From: Ornithodoros turicata
Taxonomy: Eukaryota > Arthropoda > Arachnida > Ixodida > Argasidae
Assembly (NCBI RefSeq): GCF_037126465.1
Contig: NC_088201.1
Coordinates: forward strand, 189,250,031-189,314,030
DNA: 64,000 nucleotides
Direction of reading: 5' to 3'
The notes under the pieces are model-generated. The model worked only from the letters and a program-made list of their open reading frames with translations, searched no databases and had not been told where the DNA came from. Every line of letters begins with the position of its first letter. Position 1 is the first letter of the stretch. This document shows, piece by piece, positions 55,526 through 64,000 of this stretch. A program made the position numbers and the translations under genes.

Positions 55526-56879
55526 TTCACTGAAGCGTCGAAAAAATACTTAATTCTCACGCACGTAACCGAGAAAGGCTGGCAGGTGCCCTATCTACGC
55601 CCACATTTCACAGCCCGAGAGGAGGAAAGGAGCTCCGCAAGGAGCTGGTTCCAGGCTATTCTCCCCTTCTCCCATTGACCCTAAAAAAATGGTGTATAGG
55701 CTCCTCCTGATACCACCCGTGCGCCGCCAAACTTTTGACATGGACAATGTTATCCAACGAGTTTTCCCCGCCCAAATACGGCGGAGCTTTGCAGTTTGTG
55801 AGCCACACTGGGATGTCACGTGACATGAGAGCAAGCGCTGCCCGGAATCCGCAGCGATGTTATAAGAATCACAAGTGTGGGTCGGTCTGGGCAAGTTTTA
55901 AGGCGAACAGAGTACTTTTTAGCGTTCACGGAAACGTTGCTCTGCGATTACGAGACTGATATCGCATGGAGAAATGCTGTGGATCATATTTTTTAGGGAT
56001 ACGGGCGCCGCGAACGTTGCTATGTACGGCGGGCGTGAAGGAGGAATCGCCCATGTCGAGGTTCGAAAAATTCAATTATCTCACGTGGGTACTACAGGGC
56101 ACTGAGAGCTTGAATACAGAGAATGGACGCAACATGCCCTGCAGTCCGTGCTTGTTTCCCGCCGTGGCCACAGATCATGTTACGATGCTACAGCTGGAAT
56201 GTGGATCGTCATTGTAGACTGAGGCGTAATCTCAAGTTGGCGAGATGTCGAGGAAACCACACTGTGCAAGACGGGAACTGGATAAAGGTGCCCAAGATTT
56301 CTCTATTATATCGAACATGTACCCACATGCACTGCAGATAAGCTATGTAATACATAGCACGATACAAAATTTAGGAAATATCAGAAGAGTATCAAAATAC
56401 AAAGGAAGGGACTCAGAGCCTGTGTGTCAATAGAACAGCATAAATACAAATTGGATGTACAGGGTGTTTGCTCTAACGTGTCCAGAAATTATATTTAAAG
56501 CGAGCGATAAAAGAAAGGCAAGCGGCACTTTTCTGCTACTTGACTAAGAAACAGGTACTGCTTCATTAGTAGCACTTGTTTCTTAGTCAAGTAGTTGAAA
56601 AATAGCGCTCGTTTCATTTTTATTGCTCGCTTTAAATAAAATTTCTGTACATGTTAGAGCAAACACCCATATGTATACATAAATATAGTAATGTAACCAC
56701 TCGTACAAGCAGAAAACTGCCTCACAATGTAACTAGTGAGGCACTTAAAACATTGTATCAACATGGAAATACCAAAACGTAGAATATTTAGAAGCACATA
56801 ATAAAATATAGAGTACGCATAGAATATTTACAAGAATGTGCCGAAATTGCCAAATGTCCTTCATAGTTGCACAGCACAC
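55526..56879. other. Right flank of ISL2EU to P-element 3' end; no gene
   Basis: Holds the candidate ISL2EU right terminus (about 55700), unremarkable sequence, and a MITE (56460-56668). No coding support. Confidence 0.5.
56460..56668. mobile_element. Palindromic MITE, family A, second copy
   Basis: CAGGGTGTTTGCTCTAACG at the left (after TA) and its inverse near 56654-56668. The interior parallels 10799-11011 (AAAGCGAGCGATAAAAG; TTTCTTAGTCAAGTAG). The outermost right bases have decayed. Confidence 0.85.
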
Positions 56880-59149
56880 CTACTGGTTACGAAACAAAAT
56901 CTGTTTCGTGAGCATTTGCCTTACTTGAACACCACGATTTGCCACAGTAACCCTGCGTGCATGTTCCCTCAGCCTGATGTTTGTGTATCTCTGTAGTGTT
57001 ACCTTTGCAAGAGAGATAATATGGCTGGGCTCATCAGCATAGTGCTTACACCTCAGCAACTTTTCACCATGTTTAGCAATGAAATAGTTTAATGATTTCA
57101 CGACAATGTTGGTTACTGTGAGCTCTCTGCACTTGGACTGCTCAAGCCGGAATATTTCTTCAGCACAACAAAGCAGCCGTTGTACAAAGGAAGATGGCTT
57201 CAACAGACCACCATTGTCCCTAAGGATGATCAGAAGGCTTGACGTGTCATCATCAAGAAGGGTATCAAGGCACCCATCACATGTGAGTTTTGCTGACACT
57301 ACTCTGACGACAAAACCCCCAATGTACGCTACAACGTCCTTGCTGAATCTGCTTAGACCAGACAGGACACCGTAGTCGTGATTCGATAGCGTCAAGGAAT
57401 GTGCTAAGGTTGGTTTCTGCCTGGGTTTCCTCGGTAGAGCTGCTCTGTGAATCTTCTGATGCCTGCTGCCCTGGTCTACCCTGGTGAGACAATGTCCCAA
57501 TGCCCTCCAGGCTGGAAGATATGTTGGCTGTACTGGGAGCTTGAACATCAGCATGCAGCAGCAATTTTCGGTAGGCGTACCTAAACTGTGACGCAGAGGG
57601 ATTGTTGTTCCAGCCTCCCCTTTGTCGTATACAGCTGAAGAAAAGGTCGAGGTGGTCGTGACTCAGCCGATACGTTGTGATGTACCTGTAGGAAAGATAT
57701 TTCTCTCTTGCCATGTACTCATGCTTTTTTTTTTTCACTTACTTGCACGCGTCATTCTGGAAGAGTTCCTCCGCAAGTTCTGCTATGCTCTTTAGTGTAA
57801 AGGCAGGGCTTATCACGGACATGCGACGACCGTGCTGGGTGACCGGCACGCCAGAGGATAAGTGTAGCGTCATTAACCTTGAGGATAGCTTGATCATCTT
57901 TTCCTTCTGTTGTGTTATGGAGGAGCTCCGCAAAGGTGCCTTGAACCCAGTCGCTACGGGGCTATGTGAATTTAGTATGTCGAATGACCTAGAAAAAAAA
58001 GGAAAGGATGTCAGGACAGTAGCTATCAGAAAGGGTGGAAGTTCCTTACTGATCCACATCTGTGATGAACCTCACAGTGCCTTCGCTGCCCTCAAAATCT
58101 GTAATTCCGAGCAGTCTGCAGAAGTCGAGCGCTTTGCTCACTGACGAGCTGAAGGTCTGAGCAGCCAGTCTAACCTTCATAATTTGGCGGCGGAACTCAA
58201 CATGGTGCTCTAGTTAGCTTGTTGGTGGCACGAAGTCCTTCGGCCTTTTGGGACTTCTGTAGCTTTTCAATGAAATCCCGCCTGATGGTCTGCATGGGAA
58301 TAGAGAAAATTTGTTCAACTTGTGTGTGCTGCATTGTACAGATATACAGATATTGTTAAATCTCACCCCATAGTAGCTACTGTGCAGCAGTTTGTGGTCT
58401 CCCACTAGATTTCGAAGCAGCTTGAGGCAATGGGCCGCATCGAAGACTAGATGGACTCTCTTCTCCTTGTCACAGGGGTGTGGGAAATGCGTCTTGAAGA
58501 TTTCTGTGCTGTCGACATGTATTCGATACCCCAGGAGGCGTCCCATCATTACGTTTGACGACAAGCGGTCGCACACTACTGTTACAACCTCTAGACCGCA
58601 GTCCATTATTGTTGTTATGGCTTCTGTCAGGAGGTTTTTAAGCATTTCGCCCAATAGTCCTTTGTTGAGAAAGTACACAAAGGGTATCTTCCATGGTGAT
58701 GCCACACCCACTACCATGAACACAAGTGCATCACCTGCCAGTGGCGCGTCATCAGTTTCGTGTGGAGTGTGGGCCTCCCCGAAATCTACAAACCCAATGA
58801 GGCGTCCTGTGGCTTTGTCGACTTCACATTTTTTTCTTATGCTCATCCCGTCGAGCATAATAGAACACAGTTTGTCCCTTCGCTCACTGTTCTGGTGTTT
58901 GGATTTCAGATGATCAAGCACCTCTTTTGTGAATACTGGCCACGCTCCTACGACCTTTGACCACTGACGAAGAGTGTCAACTGCTGGCATAGGAAACATT
59001 TTTGCCACATAGTTGTGGGCCCGGGGGGAATAGAAGTTTTGAATAGAATAGAAGCAGGATTTGCTGTATCTGATTTTGCACTTCGCGCAGCTAACCGGCA
59101 TTTTCGGCTGTCTGCGTGCATGGATGACGTACGGCGACAGCAGTACCAA
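56880..59149 (-). pseudogene. P-element (THAP9-like) transposase, four exons, THAP domain absent
   Basis: Exons about 58367-59149, 58050-58289, 57743-57988 and 56880-57685; introns are GT-AG and joins keep phase (DQSFDILN at 58050/57988, ACKYITTY at 57743/57685). Motifs: FYSPRAHNYVAKMFPMP, CSIMLDGMSIRKK (catalytic Asp), ALVFMVVGVASPWKIPF, VVTVVCDRLSSNVMM (second Asp), DAAHCLKLLRNLVGDHK, QIMKVRLAAQTFSSSVSKAL, LFFSCIRQRGGWNNNPSASQ and YIGGFVVRVVSAKLTCDGC. Frameshifts near 58205 and 57390 and at the 5' edge break it. No N-terminal THAP exon is seen before the LINE resumes at 59433. P elements move by a GTP-dependent DDE reaction. Confidence 0.85.
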
Positions 59150-59432
59150 GATGAAGGCGGGGAGGGGAAACTGAAACCATTCGTTTCACATGCACACAAA
59201 AGTGACAGGCGAATGACAAAAAACAGGCAGATGATTATTGGCAAGCTCTTATTGCGTCTTTATTCTCGTAATGTACTTGACAAACACATCGCATACACCG
59301 TATGGAGCACGTCACACAATAGAAACGTCCGCCAAACTTAGCGGAGGGACACCCGAGAGGAAAGCAACAGACTCCGTGCCAAAAGTATGGCGGCGGCGCT
59401 GTGGTAACACTTCTCCGGGCTAGTCCGACCCC
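59150..59432 (-). other. 5' flank of the P-element gene inside the nested block
   Basis: Contains AAGTTTGGCGGACG (59338-59351 on the inverse strand) and an AATAAAG word near 59266. No THAP exon or clear terminal repeat. The block border is 59432. Confidence 0.4.
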
Positions 59433-60875
59433 CGTGGTGAAAGCAGTCCCGAGAACGCCCCAGAAACGCAGGTAAAATTCCGGCACGAGACCGTCCGAGC
59501 CAGGCGCACGGCCGCGCAGAAAGGAAGCGAGCGCTGCTCGCAGCTCCCCGAGCGTGACGTCACCATCGGCAACATTCGGCTCCTCGCGCGTAGGGAGAAT
59601 GGGGAAACGCTCGGGCTGGCTGCGTCTGCGGTGTAGAGGCGTTGGTAGAAGTCTGCGCATGCGTCGACCACAGCTGACGGCTCGTCGGCGATGTGGCTGC
59701 CGTGGTCGATGACACTGGTGAGGGGGGTGGCCTCTTGGCCGAGGCGGCGGCGGCGGAGTAACGTGCGCGAGCAAAAGGCTTCGCGCTCCCACTGTTCCGT
59801 GTGTTGCGAAGCTTCAAAGCGGTCCCATTGCTGGCGTAGGAGAGTACGTAGCTTGCTGCGGAGCCTCTGGATGGCTTCGGGCATGCCTGGGCCACCAGAC
59901 CCAGGCTTGGAGAGGAGCACAATCGCGTCACCGATGGCGATGATGTCCTTCTTTTCGCGCCGCGCTTGTTCTCGGCCCCCAGTGGTAACTAGAGCCACTA
60001 AATTTAGTGGCTCTAGTGGTAACGGCTGATTTCACGGCTCGTTTTAGTGCGTCCCACGATGATGGGGTGAGCGGCTCCTGTAAAAAGGGCCACATGGCTT
60101 GTTCGATTTTTGCGCGTGCGTATTTCTCGTCCAGAAGCTTCGAATTGAGCCTCTAACATCCCATGCCCTGTGGTCTGCGAAGTGCACCACCAAAAGATAG
60201 CACCAACATGGAGTGGTCACTGTGTGCTGACTGTTGGGCGTCAATGCGTGCCTGATTCACTGTGATGTTGCGTGAGATGTAAAAGCGGTCGATGCGCGTA
60301 GCCGCACCCCTGCCACTCCACGTAAAACCTGGCGAAGCAGGGTGCAGTGTCCGCCACACGTCCACCAAATCCAGGTTCTCTATCAGGGTAGTGAGAGGGC
60401 GGCTGCCAGCACGCCAGAAGCGATGACGAGAATGGGAAGTGTCTAAGCCGCGCTCGGTAACACAGTTGAAGTCTCCCGCCAAAATGAGACGGGAGGCCCC
60501 AGCAAAATAGTTATCCAAGTTGGCAAAAAATTCGCGTGTTGCGGTCCGCGGTTCGGGGCGTATATACAAACAATCCGCAGGCCGCTTGAAGTGTCAACCT
60601 AGACGACACGCCCGTCGGAACCGCGAGCGTGCTGAATCACTTTTAGCCCCACAGTGGGGTATGAGAATAATACCCACCCCCTGCCTTCCGGCAAAGCTGA
60701 GACTCCAATACGATTTGGTACCATGGCGTTTATCGAATAGCCGCATTTGGCGCGGAGAGCTAAAAAAGGTTTCCTGAACACAAATGATGTGAGTATGTAA
60801 GGCGCGCGCCTCATTTAAAATTTCGAGCTGTTTGGCCCTTACGTTAAAAGAAACAATATTTAAACTAGCGGCCAT
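59433..60875 (-). pseudogene. LINE ORF2, endonuclease to RT start (5' half of interrupted LINE)
   Basis: Opens MAASLNIVSFNVRAKQLEIL with an APE-type endonuclease: HIICVQETFFSS (catalytic Glu), LILAGDFNCVTERG (Asp, Asn), ATRIDRFYIS and SDHSMLVLSF (Asp-His). The frame shifts near 60600 and 60150. It then continues through the linker (EREAFCSRTLLRRRRLGQEA) to the RT entry GELRAALASFLRGRAPGSDG, LVPEFYLRFWGVLGTAFTT, where it stops matching at 59433. The same codons restart at 49731. ORF1 lies just upstream. A Tx1/L1-like LINE is the best guess. Confidence 0.85.
59982..60023. mobile_element. 26-bp palindrome flanked by 8-bp target duplication
   Basis: GTGGTAAC occurs at 59982-59989 and 60016-60023. 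Between them is a perfect 26-bp palindrome (59990-60015; half-site TAGAGCCACTAAA). The palindrome looks like two 13-bp terminal repeats joined with nothing between. The 8-bp repeat fits the hAT consensus nTnnnnAn. It interrupts the LINE ORF2 linker. Confidence 0.85.
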
Positions 60876-60959
60876 AAAAAGAAAAGCGGGACAGTGAAAA
60901 TTATATTGGGAGTACAGTAGGGGCTAGATTTTATTCGCGCAAAGAGCAGGTTTCAGTAT

Positions 60960-61895
60960 CGGAACCCGGACAGCGCTTGGTTCTAACGCGCCTGCGCTTC
61001 CGCGACGACTTCGTGGTGAGTTACTGCGCTGCTTTCCGGGCGCAAGCGGGAGGCTCGACCATGGTGGGTGCAGCGTCCTCTGTGCTCTCTCCACAGGGGC
61101 GGGAGCAGGTGGCTCCACCGCATTCTCCTTGGCGGACGCGCAGCTGACGCATCGGGGGAGGGAAGCACGGGGAAGTCCTCAGCGCAGGTACCGCTTGGCA
61201 GGGCGGCGGGTTCCACGGCGCTTTGGGTCTCGTCTGGCGTCTTCTCACGGGTAGGATCCACGGTGGCGGACAATTCGTCCAACTCAGGGGCTACACAGGG
61301 TTGGGGGAATACTCCTCCTCCTCCACGGGCAGATCAGGAACGGGCGCTACCGACGCAAATGTGCGCCGACGGCACTGACTAACTGCGTGGTCCGCCCCAC
61401 AGCGCAGGCAGGCAGCGGAACACACCCCATCGAATGCACTTCACGGTCGCACATTGGACCGCTATGTGACCCTCCGACGAGCAGCGCCTGCAAAAGCGAC
61501 GCACGGCCGTGATTGATGATTGATTGGTTATTTAAACGCACGGTCCATTGCACGATGTGCAACAAGTTCAGCACAGGCTTGGCCATATCCATGACAACAC
61601 GGAGATGGCCCGTGCGCCATCTGAACCTCCTCGGTCACCTCGTGAACAGTGCCAAATCCCGTGAGGAAGTTGCGCACATGTCCTCGAGGCGAGGTCCAGT
61701 GGGATGTACATGATCAATACTTCCTTCATCCGGGACCCCATGAAGTGGAGCTTCACTTCCTTGCCCTTTATTGATAACAGGGGGTCCTCCAGGATTTTTG
61801 TCACTCATGACGCCTATGAACAGGAACACGGCGAAGTGAAATGAGTGGAAGCGATATGACGTAGAGCCATAGATCGACTGGTCAAAGCTTGACAT
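60960..61895 (-). pseudogene. LINE ORF1 (nucleic-acid-binding), decayed
   Basis: On the minus strand, ILEDPLLSIKGKEVKLHFMG leads through a frame change to VRNFLTGFGTVHEVTEEVQM, an RRM-like ORF1 segment. A CCHC knuckle follows (CSSEGHIAVQC near 61475), with further Cys at 61410. A Pro/Ser/Thr-rich C-terminal part (61280-60983) ends just before ORF2. Several frameshifts. Order and strand fit ORF1 of the LINE at 59433-60875 and 47893-49731. ORF1 proteins chaperone the element RNA. Confidence 0.65.
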
Positions 61896-62018
61896 CCCGC
61901 CTACTTCATGGAGCTGCCACCCCTTGGCACCACGGTCAGCAAGGGCCTAAAAAATGGGATATTTTTAAAACTCTGTAGCATAAAAAAAAATAAGAGGATG
62001 TGGGAGGTGGGACTTAGC

Positions 62019-63043
62019 TTACGACGTGCATGGAGGGAGGCGTACAGACCCTGCCAAAGACGAAGTTATATCCATGTGGTTTCTCAACCCCTTTAGTGCA
62101 GCAACAACCTCTTTAATACTGAAGTGCATGCGCTGGCCATTGAATGGGGTATCACAGCCAACTCTTTGCGGGAACTGCTTTTCGTGGAAACGTCGGGCCT
62201 CATTGGCCATGTCTGCGACTGCTTCCAGCCTGTCTCCCTCGTATGATATCGGGGAGCTCATTATCCCCGTCGCCCGCCCCGCTGCTTTTGCAAGCAGCTG
62301 TCGGGAGCATGACACCTCCCGTTCCAAATCATCGCACGCAAGGCAGTAGCGAGGCCCTTTCCAGCGCTCCACCCAGAGCTGCCTGAAATGTTCATTCGGC
62401 TGTGCGTTACTCACTCCGGCCTGTGACGACTCTCCTCTTTCGAGGGCTAGGAGATGCCTCTGCAGGCGCTCCCTTTTCGTTGCTGCCTTTTCCCGCCCCC
62501 ATCTCTGGAGGCACTTTTTAATTTTTCTATGATTGGGCGAAACAAGAAAAGATCCTGCTCACTTTCGATAAGTGGGGTTGAAACATTCCAGACTTGCGCA
62601 TCTTTGTTTTTGCCCACCGGGCAATCCATGACTGACTCCTCTGGAGCCGGCCTTGGAGTATGTCACGCATACCTTTGTCAACATCCTCGCTATCTAATAA
62701 TGCCATGTTGATCCTCCAAGGCGCAACCCGAGAGCCCTAGTTTCTCATTTCTCCCAAATACGCCAGGACTGCTTTGTGATCAAGTTATTCCAATGGTGTT
62801 GATAACGGTAATGTCGTTTTTCTTTTTGCTCGGTGCTTCTGTGCAATAAATTGTGTCCAATCGGTTCGCTGCTGCTTTCCTGAAACAAGTGTAGCCCCTG
62901 TCGCCATTTGCGGTATGCACCCAGAGGTCCTTCATTCTTTTGCATTTTAGGAATTCCAATCCTTTTGCTGCCGCGGAGTTGCTGTGTCTGCCCCACAGTG
63001 GAAAAAGAGAGAGGTGTCTGATCGAAGACCGCCTGGCCGGCAA
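62019..63043 (-). pseudogene. Second LINE fragment: endonuclease end and pre-RT linker
   Basis: On the minus strand: MKDLWVHTANGDRGYTCFRK, AAANRLDTIYCTEAPSKKK, then IGITDHKAVLAYLGEM. This is the RLDxIY...DH end of an APE-type endonuclease. A linker with several frame changes follows (62745-62447). Then 62414-62019 gives RQLWVERWKGPRYCLACDDL and EARRFHEKQFPQ, and an RT-entry-like FSIKEVVAALKGLRNHMDIT. The RT itself is missing. It lies upstream of, and separate from, the LINE at 47893-61895. Confidence 0.55.
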
Positions 63044-63053
63044 ATCTTTGCAC

Positions 63054-63535
63054 GCGCCTCCCGACAGATGGAGCTACACTGTAGGAGGCCTGGGGGCCTT
63101 CCGCGACCCCCCGCGCACGCTCCCATTCGATCGGGTCACAGAGCGGTTGTTGAGCGACACTATAAAATAATTAAATGCTCATATTTTTCATTGAGTGAAG
63201 ACCTATGACTTTTCTAAAGATAATTTGATATTCTCATAATTACATCTGTGTCGTACTAACTTGAGATGTCGCACTGGTTGGTACTGATGCATGACTGAAG
63301 CACTAAAACGGGGGTGGGGGGGTGCACACACGAGCACAACACATCCATGTGTGTCACCCCCGTCTTTGTCCTTTTTAGCGTTTTCTTCATGGCGTCATAT
63401 TAGGACTATTTTGCAAGATCCACCAATTAACCAGTGTGCGATAACGCATATGTGCTATTGACAGCGACTCACATCTTTGTGAGCTTTGTGCACTTCATCA
63501 ACCTTCATCTAACACCAATGAAAATATTTTAGCAT
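63054..63535. other. No gene recognised
   Basis: Includes a G-rich run GGGGGTGGGGGGGTG near 63309 and unremarkable A/T-rich DNA. Confidence 0.5.
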
Positions 63536-63970
63536 TTATTTTGTGCAAGCGTGCAATAATAAGGAGCAGCTGTACTGTCTAAAAGGGGTTTTCCAAGCTT
63601 TCTTAGATGCTGTGTTTTGTTTTTTCTTCAGGTCTCCTCTGCTTGCACACTGTCTCATTCGCATTGATATGTAATTGTTGATTAAACAAACCATCATCTC
63701 CTCTCTGTGATCATCACGTGGAAATGAAAACTTTGCGCTCTCGAGCATGTTGTCCACTGTGACTTCATACGCAGTCCTGCAGGTACATAGCATGTTCCTG
63801 AAATTCTGCCTCAGCTTCTTCGAATAAGTGTTCCTACTGTAGTGAAGAAGGCCACCCCTTGTCTTGCAGTCTACAAGAGCACTGTCGGGTAGCGCCTGTG
63901 CTTCTGCTTCGGATGTGAGGCTCTGACGACACGTTGTGCATTCTGTCATCCCAAGTAGCTTCCGGCACAT
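63536..63970 (-). CDS. P-element/THAP9-like transposase C-terminal exon (partial)
   Basis: Minus-strand frame GFMCRKLLGMTECTTCRQSL, then LVDCKTRGGLLHYSRNTY and basic tail. It resembles the C-terminal part of P-type transposases (AGYxxRKL...C..C, then GGL..P/Y). The neighbouring P gene has the equivalent YIGGFVVRVVSAKLTCDGC and NGGLLKPSS. The 5' portion runs out of the window, and an in-frame stop lies just upstream of the Met, so an exon start near 63955 is likely. The family call rests on short motifs. Confidence 0.4.
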   Translation of the reverse strand: MCRKLLGMTECTTCRQSLTSEAEAQALPDSALVDCKTRGGLLHYSRNTYSKKLRQNFRNMLCTCRTAYEVTVDNMLESAKFSFPRDDHREEMMVCLINNYISMRMRQCASRGDLKKKQNTASKKAWKTPFRQYSCSLLLHACTK

Positions 63971-64000
63971 GAAGCCTTATAGCAACTAAGTCCTCTCCAT

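Larger units (their letters stand above)
49925..55745. mobile_element. ISL2EU-type DNA transposon (YqaJ + THAP/DDE genes)
   Basis: Two convergent gene sets fill the interval: SWIM/YqaJ nuclease on plus and THAP/DDE_4 transposase on minus. From memory, this pairing characterises the ISL2EU superfamily. CTATACACCGTTTTA near 49956 is matched, inverted, by CTATACACCATTTTT ending near 55700, each preceded by GC-rich sequence with CGCAC, so these may be the terminal repeats. Exact ends and target duplication are not resolved. Confidence 0.6.

Noticed and set aside
50743..59149. An operon-like joint unit of the YqaJ, THAP/DDE and P-element genes
   Set aside because: The genes belong to two transposon superfamilies; order and strands fit nesting, and polycistronic operons are not expected here.

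Overview
The window is eukaryotic nuclear DNA made almost entirely of transposable elements, with one recognisable host-type gene. The mix of elements (Penelope-like elements with a GIY-YIG endonuclease, metazoan CACTA, ISL2EU, P, PIF/Harbinger, pogo/Tigger, several non-LTR lineages), the many short-TIR elements and tRNA-headed SINE-like repeats, and a divergent ionotropic receptor gene fit an arthropod. A hard tick is my best guess, but no species-diagnostic locus is present. Coding pieces are split by GT-AG introns, and most are broken by frameshifts or stops.

Layout. 1-4433: a non-LTR 3' end, then a 2,213-bp near-identical tandem duplication carrying a GTGACTTCAG minisatellite and SINE-like heads. 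4632-6262: a LINE tail fused to a decayed copia integrase/RT. 6263-16364: sparse DNA with a LINE fragment (8438-9630), a MITE (10799-11011) and an unclassified ORF. 16365-18093 (minus): ionotropic receptor-like gene, split by a 43-bp inverted duplication. 19190-22480 (minus): Ty3/gypsy element whose integrase precedes the RT. 22497-28625: minisatellites, a 949-bp TIR element with a 6-bp target duplication, and a 686-bp TAA-flanked MITE. 28737-31459: Tigger fragment, Penelope-like element, and a Tigger deletion derivative. 32098-40613: hairpins, a LINE end, a spliced and apparently intact PIF/Harbinger transposase with a possible DNA-binding partner, a second Penelope fragment, and a degenerate dyad-rich array. 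40655-42461: pogo-like transposon. 42904-47608: CACTA-like transposon with three coding parts.

47893-61895 is a nested structure. One minus-strand LINE (ORF1, endonuclease, RT, tail) is interrupted in its RT by about 9.7 kb. The two halves rejoin in frame across a 12-bp repeat. The block holds an ISL2EU-type transposon (SWIM+YqaJ nuclease gene on plus, convergent with a THAP/DDE transposase gene on minus) and a four-exon P-element transposase gene. A 26-bp palindrome with an 8-bp target duplication sits in the same LINE.

No metabolic pathway or host operon is present. The functional groupings are the gene sets of individual transposons: transposase plus DNA-binding partner, transposase plus YqaJ nuclease, and endonuclease plus RT.
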